In this document: positions 1 to 6,831 of the stretch, piece by piece
Numbering within the stretch: position 1 is the stretch's first letter
Layout: every line of letters begins with the position of its first letter
Made by a program: the position numbers and the translations under genes
Origin: an uncultured Prevotella sp.
GTDB taxonomy: Bacteria > Bacteroidota > Bacteroidia > Bacteroidales > Bacteroidaceae
Assembly (NCBI GenBank): GCA_900540885.1
Contig: UQHJ01000080.1
Span: forward strand, 1 to 10,268
DNA: 10,268 nucleotides
Direction of reading: 5' to 3'
Notes under the pieces: model-generated
The model's database searches: none
The model's input: the letters and a program-made list of their open reading frames with translations, nothing else
Told to the model about the DNA's origin: nothing

Positions 1-11
1 GATATTCATGT

Positions 12-48
12 ATTTGCAAGTCAAGGCCTCGAGCCTTGACTTACAAAT
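12..48 (-). repeat. Long inverted repeat (hairpin), 16-bp arms
   Basis: Arms 12-27 and 33-48 are complementary around a 5-nt loop, with one mismatch (C17 opposite A43). Read as minus-strand RNA that mismatch becomes a G-U pair, so the stem is continuous. No T-tract follows in either direction, so it is not a typical intrinsic terminator. Immediately to the right lies a second small GC-rich palindromic stretch (51-70) built around GACGCGTC. Together they look like a composite intergenic palindromic element. Confidence 0.6.
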
Positions 49-83
49 GCCGACGCGGGGACGCGTCGCCCCCAGGTGAGGAT

Positions 84-105
84 CCGCCCCCCCAATTAGG
101 CAGAT
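84..105 (-). repeat. 22-nt GC-rich motif, inverted copy at 10024-10044
   Basis: The segment contains CCGCCCCCCCAATTAGG followed by CAGAT. Its reverse complement recurs at 10024-10044, differing only by one base in the homopolymer run (seven C here, six G there). Both copies lie in non-coding DNA downstream of a gene, so a dispersed intergenic palindromic repeat is the simplest reading. Confidence 0.6.
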
Positions 106-128
106 AAATTGCAGTTTATTTTTGTCAT

Positions 129-157
129 AAAAGCCTATTCGTTATGGAGGCTTTTTT
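129..157 (+). terminator. Bidirectional intrinsic terminator between convergent transcripts
   Basis: An 8-bp stem (129-136 with 148-155, core AAAAGCCT/AGGCTTTT) has an 11-nt loop. It is followed on the plus strand by a run of T to 157. The A/T tracts on both sides allow it to act in both directions. A plus-strand gene left of the window would be its natural user. It could also back up the terminator of the OmpA-like gene. Confidence 0.6.
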
Positions 158-175
158 GTTTTGTATATACAACAA

Positions 176-209
176 GTCCGTCCTACGTAACGCGTTACGT
201 AAGACGGAC
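176..209 (-). terminator. Terminator hairpin of the OmpA-like gene
   Basis: This is a near-perfect 34-nt palindrome with 17-nt arms (176-192 and 193-209). Its single mismatch (C183 opposite A202) becomes a G-U pair in minus-strand RNA. It starts 7 nt after the stop codon of the OmpA-like gene and is followed on that strand by a moderately T-rich stretch (TTGTTGTAT). Position and wobble pairing both point to minus-strand termination or mRNA 3' end protection. Confidence 0.65.
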
Positions 210-216
210 GTACTTA

Positions 217-1089
217 TTATTGTTGCTGTTGTTCGGGAGCCTCATCGATGAGGTCCATGAACTGGTCGAGCTTAGGCGTAATGATGATTTGTGTGCGGCG
301 GTTGCGTTGTTTGCCCACGGCTGAGTTGTTAGAAGCCACGGGGTTGTATTCGCCACGGCCAGCAGCGCTCAAACGTTTGGGGTCAACACCATACTGCGTC
401 TGCAGAGCCTGTACGACAGATGAGGCACGAAGGGCAGAGAGGTCCCAGTTGTTGCGAATGTTCTTCTGTGAGATAGGTACATTGTCGGTGTTACCCTCTA
501 CCAATACGTCGTAGTCCTTATAGTCGGTAATAATCTTGGCAATCTTAGAAAGCGTTTCGCCAGCACGGTCGCCAATCTCGTAGCTACCACTCTTGTAGAG
601 CATGTTGTCGGCCAATGAGATGTAAACTACGCCTTTGAGTACTTGAACGTCAACGTCGTTCATCTCTTGCTTAGAGAGCGAACGTGTGAGTTTGTTAGTC
701 AAAGCTTGGTTCAGCGAGTCACTCTTCGTCTTAGCGTCTACCAATTGCTTGATAAACTTATTCGAAGCATTGATTTCGTCCACTAACTTCGAGATGTTGA
801 CATTGCCTTGCTGTACGTTGCTTTGGTACGATGACTGCAACTTGTTATAAGCCTCCTTCATCTCCTTATTGCGTTCTTGCTCTTCCTTGAGGCGAGCGGC
901 CAAGCTTTTAGAGTCAGAGGTATATTCGGCAATGCGCACTTGCGCGTCGTTATAGTCCTTTTGCAGTGTAGCGTGTTCGGTCTTAAGCTGATCGTAAGAT
1001 GTTTGCACCTCAGCAAGTTTTTTCTTGCTAACGCAGCTTGTCATCAGCAACAAGGCTACCAATGGTGCGAATAGTTTTAAGTGTTTCAT
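217..1089 (-). CDS. OmpA-family peptidoglycan-binding lipoprotein
   Basis: A 290-residue outer-membrane lipoprotein that probably tethers the outer membrane to peptidoglycan. Residues 1-18 form a signal peptide with lipobox MTSC (lipid Cys19). Residues about 24-130 are rich in Lys, Glu and Gln and look like a coiled coil. Residues about 150-275 are an OmpA C-terminal domain with EGNTDNVPI (198-206), NWDLSALRAS with Asp216 and Arg221, and QRNRRTQI with Arg264/Arg265, the residues used to bind diaminopimelate. The tail is glutamine-rich. I chose the ATG at 1087-1089 because it places the signal peptide at the N-terminus; the frame stays open to 1155 but that extension has no signal. The residues after Cys19 (VSKKK) are basic, so no surface-export signal is apparent. 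A terminator upstream (1225-1176) separates it from the cytochrome gene, so it is probably transcribed independently. Confidence 0.93.
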   Translation of the reverse strand: MKHLKLFAPLVALLLMTSCVSKKKLAEVQTSYDQLKTEHATLQKDYNDAQVRIAEYTSDSKSLAARLKEEQERNKEMKEAYNKLQSSYQSNVQQGNVNISKLVDEINASNKFIKQLVDAKTKSDSLNQALTNKLTRSLSKQEMNDVDVQVLKGVVYISLADNMLYKSGSYEIGDRAGETLSKIAKIITDYKDYDVLVEGNTDNVPISQKNIRNNWDLSALRASSVVQALQTQYGVDPKRLSAAGRGEYNPVASNNSAVGKQRNRRTQIIITPKLDQFMDLIDEAPEQQQQ

Positions 1090-1175
1090 ATCGGTTTTTG
1101 TTGTTGAGTTGTTATGATTTTGGGCGAAAGTTAGGCATTTTGTTTGACGCAACAAATTATTTAGTGTTTTTTTCG

Positions 1176-1225
1176 AAAAAAGCCCCTCTCCTTATCCTCA
1201 TCAATGAGGGGAAAGGAGAGGGGCT
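1176..1225 (-). terminator. Strong intrinsic terminator closing the cytochrome/imelysin block
   Basis: A perfect 13-bp outer stem (1181-1193 with 1213-1225) encloses an inner 6-bp stem (CCTCAT 1196-1201, ATGAGG 1204-1209). On the minus strand it is followed by five T residues (1180-1176). It lies about 80 nt after the stop of the mono-haem lipoprotein gene and before the OmpA-like gene, so it marks the 3' end of the upstream transcript. Confidence 0.85.
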
Positions 1226-1304
1226 ATATATGTCTTAGAACAGTTTGGGTTGTCAAATTGCAGTTTATTAAACCAATTTTACCCAAACAATACGTTAAGC
1301 GTTT

Positions 1305-2009
1305 TTACTCTTTTGCTCCGTTGTTAATCCAGTCTTTAATCATTTGCAATTCGGACTGCTTGGTAATCATGATTTTAGAGTGGTCGTGCTTCCATGCAGT
1401 GCTGATGTCGGTAGCGAGTGTTTCGTAGAGGATGCTATTGTCGGCATCAGAGGGAAGAACGCGAAGTTTAGAAGGGTCTTTGTGAGAGGTGACGTTTACC
1501 ATATCAGCATAGCTATGGCCTTCGGTGAGGTTGAGCGAGGCAGCCCAAGCGTTGCCACTGTGGCAGTTGGCGCACTCCTTGTTGAGTACGGCCGATTGTA
1601 TGGCAGCATACATGCCCACGTTGAGTGACCCCGCGTTGATGCGAATGGTGTCAGAGGTGGTGGGAGCATCGGTCGAATAGAAAGTGATGATGCGACGACG
1701 CAGAGAGTTGGTGACGCAGACCTCAATGGTCTTCACCTCATCAGGAATGCCGACCAACTTCATTGATACGTGGCCGTTGGCATCGGGTTGCACGTTACGT
1801 GTAATGCTGGCATACTGATTGTCTGCACTAAAGCCCGCGATGGCCACTGTATAGTTGCTGGGCCAAGAACTGACACCATCGATGTCCATCTCGACCTTTG
1901 CCACACGGCCACTCTCAATGGGTACGTACTCCTTTTCATAAATGCGTCCGTCGTCACAGGCCGTGCAAAGCAACAATAGGAATAGTAGAGAACTTATGAT
2001 TGATTTCAT
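1305..2009 (-). CDS. Mono-haem c-type cytochrome lipoprotein
   Basis: A 234-residue exported haem protein, likely an electron-transfer partner of the di-haem protein encoded upstream. Residues 1-17 are a signal peptide with lipobox LCTAC (lipid Cys18). The next residues are DDGR, acidic as in Bacteroidota surface-export signals. Residues about 35-125 are beta-rich with no domain I recognise. The C-terminal third holds one c-haem motif, CANCH (146-150). After it come the pattern of small cytochrome c domains of the PSD1/planctomycete type: SxLY (192-195), a Met at 214 that could be the distal ligand, and a final IKDWINNGA. It is the last gene before the terminator at 1225-1176. The family assignment of the cytochrome domain is by pattern only; haem attachment itself is well supported by the motif and the export signal. 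Confidence 0.85.
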   Translation of the reverse strand: MKSIISSLLFLLLLCTACDDGRIYEKEYVPIESGRVAKVEMDIDGVSSWPSNYTVAIAGFSADNQYASITRNVQPDANGHVSMKLVGIPDEVKTIEVCVTNSLRRRIITFYSTDAPTTSDTIRINAGSLNVGMYAAIQSAVLNKECANCHSGNAWAASLNLTEGHSYADMVNVTSHKDPSKLRVLPSDADNSILYETLATDISTAWKHDHSKIMITKQSELQMIKDWINNGAKE

Positions 2010-2039
2010 TCTTTCTGCTTTTGGAAAACGAGTCTTTTT

Positions 2040-2183
2040 GTTGACGAGTTAACGAGTTGACAAGTTAACAGGAAAGTTACTTTATTTAACTCGTTAGCTA
2101 AAAAGACAAACTTACTCGTTAACTCGTCAACTTGTTAACTCGTTAACTCGTCAACTCGTCAACTTGTTAACTCGTCAACTAAT
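2040..2183. repeat. 8-bp tandem repeat array with inverted arms (array 1)
   Basis: The right part (2112-2183) is nine consecutive 8-bp units of the form YAACTYGT, the first and last degenerate, ending exactly at the stop codon of the porin gene (2184). The left part (2040-2069) is built from the reverse complement. Arm 2040-2069 matches the inverse of 2126-2155 at 28 of 30 positions. The spacer (2070-2111) holds a TAAGTTTG sequence on the minus strand (2114-2107) that matches the Bacteroides -7 box, but no good -33 box is visible. The array fills all but about 30 nt of the gap before the cytochrome start codon. Confidence 0.85.
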
Positions 2184-3497
2184 TTAGAAACAATACTGCA
2201 ACTGAACGGTGGCAGAGTGGGTAGCGAGGCCGAGGTTGTCGTTGTCGCGGTCGAGCTGCGTATCGTGTCCTTTACGACCAGTGTACTGATACATAGCTTG
2301 CAACTTGAGGTTACACCCCTTGAAGAAGTAGTTAACACCAACGGCAGGCATGTTTAAGAATCCGTCCTTGCTCGTACTGTTGCGGTTCATAAAGTCGTAG
2401 CGAGCAGCTACTTGAACGCGTGGAGCAACGAAATAACCAGCTTGGACGTAACCACCGAGGTAGTTGTAGTGTTCGTCAATCTTCTGACGCTTGGTGAAAC
2501 CAACATTCATCCAATACATTTCACCAGCCAAATACAAGCGGTTGTAAATCATTGCAAACTCAGCACCTACACGTGAATCGTTTGTACTCTCGTTCTCGCT
2601 CTCCACGTTCATAGAACCTGAAAGGCCAATCAACATCTTCTTTTCGTGTAAGAGGTTGGGATTGCCCTGCGTTGAAGGCATAGTGCCCCAAGGCATGTAA
2701 GTGAGGCGGCCCGCATAGAGTAGAGAGGGAATGTGCCAATCGTCGCTCAACGTCTTGTTGGCTACGTTTACGCCCGATCCTGTACCATTAAAAAGACCTA
2801 CTTCATAGCCAAACTTATTGTTGACCACACCGTGCAGCTCAATGCCGAGGTCGAAGCCAGTGCTCATTGAGGGCGTTACGGCATTCAGCACGTAGGGCAT
2901 GATAACGGCCGTGGTGAGTGAAGTGGGGAGTTGGGGAAAGAGCGTTTCGCCCAATGTGGTGAGGTAAGCGTGAGAGAACGGTGTCTTAAACTTACCCACG
3001 CGTAGTTGGACGGGATTGTTGAACTTTACATCGAACCATGCTTGCTGTAGCAAGTTGCCGCCCGACTTGGCAGCGTTGATAGACAAGTTGAAGCTTACTT
3101 TATTAAAGGCGCGACCCGTAAAGCCGAGAATGGCATTAGGAATGGCGAAACCTGAGTTTGCGACATTGTCTTGGTTATAAGCTTTGTCAAGGCCTTCGTC
3201 GTCGTACCAATTGAAGTTGCCACTGGTCTGTACCAACATATAGGGCTTAAAGATGAAGTCGCCCTTCTTGGTCTGAATGGTGAATCCCTTGCTACCAGCG
3301 AGCGAAACGACACCATTGTCAGTATCGAGGTCGACGGGAGCATATTTAATGCGATGTTCGTCAGCACGATGTTTGTGCGGACGTTGTGCAGTTTCTACGT
3401 TTGCTGAGTCAGCGTCAGTGGTGTTTACGTTCTCAGCGTTTATGGTAAGTGTGCTTGCTGCAACGAAGGCTGCAAGGCTTAATATTGTTTTGTTCAT
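2184..3497 (-). CDS. OprO/P-like outer-membrane porin
   Basis: A 437-residue outer-membrane beta-barrel of the phosphate-selective porin O/P type. The signal peptide is residues 1-21 (cut after INA). The barrel starts near residue 70 with alternating polar/hydrophobic strands. LRVGKFKTPF (165-174) is the signature strand of OprO/P relatives, and the chain ends in QLQYCF with a C-terminal aromatic residue expected for BAM recognition. Between the signal peptide and the barrel is a short His-rich basic stretch, RPHKHRADEHR (39-49), which might touch metal or anionic ligands. The ATG at 3495-3497 is chosen because it begins the signal peptide; the frame is open 11 codons further but only with a Lys-rich run. 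The substrate cannot be read from sequence; 'phosphate-selective' is a family name. It lies between the two cytochrome lipoprotein genes, in the same direction. Confidence 0.88.
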   Translation of the reverse strand: MNKTILSLAAFVAASTLTINAENVNTTDADSANVETAQRPHKHRADEHRIKYAPVDLDTDNGVVSLAGSKGFTIQTKKGDFIFKPYMLVQTSGNFNWYDDEGLDKAYNQDNVANSGFAIPNAILGFTGRAFNKVSFNLSINAAKSGGNLLQQAWFDVKFNNPVQLRVGKFKTPFSHAYLTTLGETLFPQLPTSLTTAVIMPYVLNAVTPSMSTGFDLGIELHGVVNNKFGYEVGLFNGTGSGVNVANKTLSDDWHIPSLLYAGRLTYMPWGTMPSTQGNPNLLHEKKMLIGLSGSMNVESENESTNDSRVGAEFAMIYNRLYLAGEMYWMNVGFTKRQKIDEHYNYLGGYVQAGYFVAPRVQVAARYDFMNRNSTSKDGFLNMPAVGVNYFFKGCNLKLQAMYQYTGRKGHDTQLDRDNDNLGLATHSATVQLQYCF

Positions 3498-3513
3498 TTC
3501 CTTCTTTTTTTTA

Positions 3514-3622
3514 GGTTGACGAGTTGACAAGTAGACGAGTTAACGAGCAAGTTAGTTTTTAGTTGATGAGTTATATAAGGTAACTTACCTATTAACTCGT
3601 CAACTCGTTAACTTGTCAACTC
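3514..3622. repeat. 8-bp repeat array with inverted arms (array 2)
   Basis: The same unit family as array 1. Arms 3521-3547 and 3596-3622 are inverted copies (24 of 27 positions), separated by a 48-nt AT-rich spacer. The right arm ends 8 nt before the stop codon of the di-haem gene, and the left arm begins about 17 nt before the porin start codon. It occupies essentially the whole 133-bp gap. Confidence 0.85.
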
Positions 3623-3630
3623 AAAGAGTT

Positions 3631-5220
3631 CTACAGAGATTCCAAGAATTTAATAAGTGCGTCGCGGTCTTTCTTTTGCATCTTCTTAAAGATGTTCTTT
3701 GAAGCCTCGCCTTCACCGCCGTGCCACATGATAGCCTCGATAAAGTTGCGGGCACGACCGTCGTGCATAAAGCAAGTGTGGCCGTCAACCTTCTGTTGCA
3801 AACCAACGCCCCAAAGAGGAGTGGTGCGCCATTCGTTGCCGCGTGCCAAACCGCTGCAATAGTTGTCGTTGAGGCCAACGCCCATAATTTCAGACCCCAT
3901 GTCGTGTAACAAGTAGTCAGAGTAGGGGTGAATGGTCAAACCGCCCAACCAAGGGAGGTGTGTACCATTGAGTAGGGTAGACCCGCGCTTCTTAGTATGC
4001 AATGTGGTGACGTGGCAGAGTTGACATTTCGCTTTGTAGAAGTTTTGTTCGCCAATGCTCACCATTTCGCGTTCGGTAATCAGCTTATCGCCATACTGCA
4101 CCATTTGCGTAGTCGAACCCAAGCGGCGAGCCGGTACGCCGAGGCATTGCATATAAAGGTCGACATTTTCCATTGCTTCCGTCGAAACGTCGAGCCGATT
4201 AGAATAAACAAGGCCCATCATGCTGCCGTACTTCTGCTGCGTCTGTCCCTCGCAAATCTCTTCTGGAAAACGGCTATTCGTAGCACCCAGATCGCTTGAG
4301 AAACCGAGTTCAACGGTGAGGTCGAGGTGTTGTGCTTTGTTGCCCGAAAGGCCAACACCCGTAACGCCCTTTTCGGTAATGTAGTTACAGCGGCCGCTAA
4401 TGCCATATTCAGGATAGTTACTCTTAGCCGCCAAAGCTTCTATCTCGGTGGGGTCGAGCGCCATCATTAGTCCCATGCCCACGTGGCGGAGCGGTTGGCG
4501 AACACTGATGATTAAGTCCTCAGGTTTAACGGCATCGGCAATGGGTTTGCCGTAATTCTTCATACCATTGGTATACCACTCGCTAATGCGGTATTCAGGA
4601 TAAGCCAATTCGTAAGTCTCGCCATCGGGGAAGGCGAACTGCTGCTTGTGCCATTTCACCTGCAATTTGCCCTCAGGCTTCATCTCATACTCCTTGCCGT
4701 CCTTGCCCACGTAAGTGCCTTGAATGCACTGGTCGTGAAGTACGCGGCCATAGTCGGGGAAGAAGGAGCCATTCTTACGTGTGATGTAAATCAAGCCAGA
4801 GGTAAAGCCCGTGCCGCCTGACACGGTGCAGAAGCCGTCTTTGTCGGCCTTGCTCTCATCGTAGTTGGCCCAAATGGCAGGTTTGGTGCGACCTGTAGTC
4901 ATGTGGCAACTCTTGCACGAGAAGCCTGCGTAGAGCGGACCAAGGCCACCCGCTTCTGGATCGGTGCCGCTTGGTACGGCGTTGTCGTAAAGTTTATTGC
5001 CCGAATTAAATCGAGCCAAGTATTTGCCGCTCACCCAATTGGCCTCAACGTCATAGGCCGTTGATGAGTTTAGGAAGATAGTAGAGATGTCGGCCGAGAG
5101 GGCATAGCCTTCGGGCACGGTGATGTCCGTCACCGTTATGCCCTCATCGTCACTACAAGCCGTGAGGGCAAGCAGTGCAGCACCTACTATCCAACTATGT
5201 CTTAGAAAACTGTGAATCAT
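3631..5220 (-). CDS. Di-haem c-type cytochrome lipoprotein, DUF1111/di-haem oxidoreductase family
   Basis: A 529-residue exported protein with two c-type haems, of the family often labelled 'di-haem oxidoredictase' or 'thiol oxidoreductase' and distantly related to di-haem peroxidases. The signal peptide is 1-21 with lipobox LTAC (Cys22), followed by SDDEG, a close match to the Ser-Asp-rich surface-export signals of Bacteroides lipoproteins. Haem motifs are CKSCH (102-106) and CQLCH (399-403). The C-terminal block with LHDMG (438-442), TPLWGVG (467-473), FMHDGRA (484-490) and IMWHGGEGE (497-505) is typical of the family, and the length is normal. Genes of this family often sit next to imelysin in iron-uptake loci, as here, where a role in changing iron redox state is suspected but unproven. 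It is separated from the imelysin gene by a 267-bp gap with hairpins and repeats. The start at 5218-5220 directly precedes the signal peptide. Confidence 0.92.
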   Translation of the reverse strand: MIHSFLRHSWIVGAALLALTACSDDEGITVTDITVPEGYALSADISTIFLNSSTAYDVEANWVSGKYLARFNSGNKLYDNAVPSGTDPEAGGLGPLYAGFSCKSCHMTTGRTKPAIWANYDESKADKDGFCTVSGGTGFTSGLIYITRKNGSFFPDYGRVLHDQCIQGTYVGKDGKEYEMKPEGKLQVKWHKQQFAFPDGETYELAYPEYRISEWYTNGMKNYGKPIADAVKPEDLIISVRQPLRHVGMGLMMALDPTEIEALAAKSNYPEYGISGRCNYITEKGVTGVGLSGNKAQHLDLTVELGFSSDLGATNSRFPEEICEGQTQQKYGSMMGLVYSNRLDVSTEAMENVDLYMQCLGVPARRLGSTTQMVQYGDKLITEREMVSIGEQNFYKAKCQLCHVTTLHTKKRGSTLLNGTHLPWLGGLTIHPYSDYLLHDMGSEIMGVGLNDNYCSGLARGNEWRTTPLWGVGLQQKVDGHTCFMHDGRARNFIEAIMWHGGEGEASKNIFKKMQKKDRDALIKFLESL

Positions 5221-5233
5221 TGCTATTTTCTTT

Positions 5234-5309
5234 GTTGATAAGTTGACGTGGTAACGAACTCATAGGGTAATGACAAGTTAATGGGTAAGTTATTATTTTC
5301 GTCAACTTT
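5234..5309. repeat. Degenerate copy of the 8-bp repeat family (array 3)
   Basis: A decayed version of arrays 1 and 2. Units resembling GACGAGTT are visible at 5236-5260 and 5270-5280, with a lone inverted GTCAAC at 5301-5306. Two GGGTA motifs (5265-5269, 5283-5287) lie within it, 18 bp apart, like those in the regulator's intergenic region. It begins about 13 nt upstream of the di-haem gene start. Confidence 0.5.
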
Positions 5310-5318
5310 TTTTAAACG

Positions 5319-5369
5319 CACATAGGGAGTGAAGCGAAAAAGTGGTGTTTTTCACTTCACTCCGATGTG
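5319..5369 (-). other. Intercistronic RNA hairpin between imelysin and di-haem genes
   Basis: GGAGTGAAG (5326-5334) pairs with CTTCACTCC (5355-5363). The pairing continues inward through an A5/T5 stretch (5337-5341 with 5348-5352) to a 6-nt loop, and outward as CACAT (5319-5323) with ATGTG (5365-5369). The one internal mismatch (C35/A54 in 53xx numbering) is a G-U pair in minus-strand RNA. No T-tract follows directly, so I read it as an mRNA-stabilising or processing hairpin rather than a terminator. Confidence 0.65.
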
Positions 5370-5380
5370 GAAGGATGAGT

Positions 5381-5487
5381 TCAATAAGTTTAATGAGTTT
5401 ATTTAGTTTAATAAGTTTAATGAGATTAAGCGAGTTGGAAGTTTAGAGTCGTTATTGAACTCATTAAACTAAATAAACTCATTAAAT
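5381..5487. repeat. 9-bp repeat array with inverted arms (array 4)
   Basis: Units of GAGTTTAAT and variants. Arms 5389-5417 and 5458-5486 are inverted copies at 28 of 29 positions; the single difference is a G-U pair in minus-strand RNA. The right arm abuts the stop codon of the imelysin gene (5488-5490). This is a different unit from arrays 1-3 but has the same architecture and placement. Confidence 0.85.
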
Positions 5488-6684
5488 TTACTTTTTAGAC
5501 ACGGTGCGGGGGTTGCCATCCTTGAAGATTAGGAACTCCAATGTGTGGAAGCCGCGAACGTTTTGTGCAGATTCAACCTTTGCATCGTCGTCGCCGGGGG
5601 CCCACTCAAGTTCGCTCCACTTCTTAGACTTCATGATTTGCATGATACCATTCTGGTCGAGAGGCCAAGAGTCCATGTTGGGGTCGAGACCCAACTCGTC
5701 AACAGGACCAAAGAGGAAGGCTTCGCTCGTTTCCCATGGTTCACGAGCTTCCATCCATGCTTTGCAGCAAGCTTCGAAACCATCGTTAGAAGGGTTAGCG
5801 GCAAAAGCGTCAACAGCAGCCTTAAGCGCGTTGTTTTTCGTAACGAGGTCGCGGTAAGTAGGAACAACTACGTTGTCAACAAAGTTGTTGATGATAGCAT
5901 TCTTTGTAGCTTCGGGCAATTTGATAGCCTCTGTCTTCAAGTTGGTAGCGTCACCCGTAACTTTACCATCTTCAGTTTCAATCTCGCCGAGCACCTTTTG
6001 CAATTTCTCGCAAGCAGTCATAGCGTTTTGTGCTTCAACGCTACCGATGTGGTTGCGGAAGGGCTGAGTGATAGCTTGGATTGCATTCTCAGCATCGGTG
6101 ATGTACTGGCGCACCTTCGTGTCGATAGCAGTACCTTCGAGTGCCTTAGCCAAAGAGTTCTCAGCAATCTGTCCATCGCGAGTACCATAGTAAGCGTTGC
6201 GAATAGACTTGATGTTGTTGGTATAGTCGTCACGAGAGTGCCAGCTATACCAAGACTCTACAGCGTAGAGGGCTTGCGTCTTTTGGCCAGCTACCCACTT
6301 AGCATAAGGGTCGCCAATCTTAGAAGAACCAACCTCGTTGGCAATTTCGCCCATCTTCTCTACCATTTCTTGAATGGCTTGGTCAACGTCACCATAACCA
6401 GAAGCATTGTCGTGAGCCTTGAAGAGTTCTGCGTAAGACTTGTCGTTCTTACCATACTTCTCTGTCCAGTTGGTATAGAGCTTTTGAGCATCAGCCGTGA
6501 GAAGGCGAGCTGTATTCATCATGTAGTTGCCCCACGCGTCAGCATTTTCTGAGGTGTAATCAACTGTAGCAGGGTCGTCTTTCTCACCAGGATTGGGTTC
6601 GTCATTGTTCTCGCTACATGACACTGATGTAAAGATTGTAGCAGCCAAACCCAAAATGGCTGCGAAAAAGTACTTTTTGTTCAT
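5488..6684 (-). CDS. Imelysin-family iron-uptake lipoprotein (circularly permuted type)
   Basis: A 398-residue all-helical lipoprotein. The signal peptide is 1-22 with lipobox SVSC (Cys23), followed by the acidic SENNDE. The imelysin hallmarks are all near the C-terminus: AWMEAREPWETSEAFLFGP (309-327), SWPLD (339-343) and the GxHxxE motif as GFHTLE (378-383). In canonical imelysins (IrpA type) these lie in the N-terminal half, so this chain has the permuted order known from the Bacteroides ovatus imelysin structure. The family was once listed as peptidase M75, but the structures argue against protease activity and for a role in iron binding. The ATG at 6682-6684 is chosen because it starts the signal peptide; the frame remains open to 6789 only because 9-bp repeats read through as Leu-Ile-Lys. 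It lies between the barrel gene and the di-haem gene, same direction. Confidence 0.92.
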   Translation of the reverse strand: MNKKYFFAAILGLAATIFTSVSCSENNDEPNPGEKDDPATVDYTSENADAWGNYMMNTARLLTADAQKLYTNWTEKYGKNDKSYAELFKAHDNASGYGDVDQAIQEMVEKMGEIANEVGSSKIGDPYAKWVAGQKTQALYAVESWYSWHSRDDYTNNIKSIRNAYYGTRDGQIAENSLAKALEGTAIDTKVRQYITDAENAIQAITQPFRNHIGSVEAQNAMTACEKLQKVLGEIETEDGKVTGDATNLKTEAIKLPEATKNAIINNFVDNVVVPTYRDLVTKNNALKAAVDAFAANPSNDGFEACCKAWMEAREPWETSEAFLFGPVDELGLDPNMDSWPLDQNGIMQIMKSKKWSELEWAPGDDDAKVESAQNVRGFHTLEFLIFKDGNPRTVSKK

Positions 6685-6703
6685 TGTATTGTGTTGTTTG
6701 ATT

Positions 6704-6757
6704 AGTTTAATGAGTTTAAAGAGTTTAATGAGTTTAATGAGTTTAATGAGTTTAATG
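6704..6757. repeat. 9-bp direct tandem repeat, six units (array 5)
   Basis: Six consecutive units of AGTTTAATG (the second reads AGTTTAAAG) lie 19 nt upstream of the imelysin start codon. This is the same unit as array 4, here without an inverted partner. Because 9 bp is three codons, the array is translatable without stops on the minus strand, which creates an artefactual N-terminal extension of the imelysin frame. Confidence 0.9.
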
Positions 6758-6770
6758 AGAACCATATACT

Positions 6771-6818
6771 CATTTGCACATTTGCACATTTACTCATTAG
6801 CACATTTACCCATTTGCA
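6771..6818. repeat. 8-bp direct tandem repeat, six units (array 6)
   Basis: Six units of CATTTGCA and variants (CATTTACT, CATTAGCA, CATTTACC). This third unit type directly follows array 5. It ends 13 nt before the stop codon of the upstream barrel gene. Arrays 5 and 6 together fill most of the 147-bp gap. Confidence 0.85.
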
Positions 6819-6831
6819 CATTCGAAAAGCG

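Noticed and set aside
2040..3622. CRISPR array
   Set aside because: Units are 8 bp, contiguous and without unique spacers of regular length, and no cas genes are present.
5545..6552. Long (335-codon) plus-strand frame opposite the imelysin gene
   Set aside because: It is fully antisense to a well-supported gene, has no recognisable domain, and fits a codon-bias shadow.
5488..6684. Peptidase M75 function for imelysin
   Set aside because: Published imelysin structures argue that the GxHxxE site is unlike known HxxE metallopeptidases; an iron-related role is better supported.
6685..6789. Extended N-terminus of the imelysin frame (repeated Leu-Ile-Lys)
   Set aside because: It is the translation of the 9-bp array, which has no stops in this frame. 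The extension would bury the lipoprotein signal peptide that begins at 6684.
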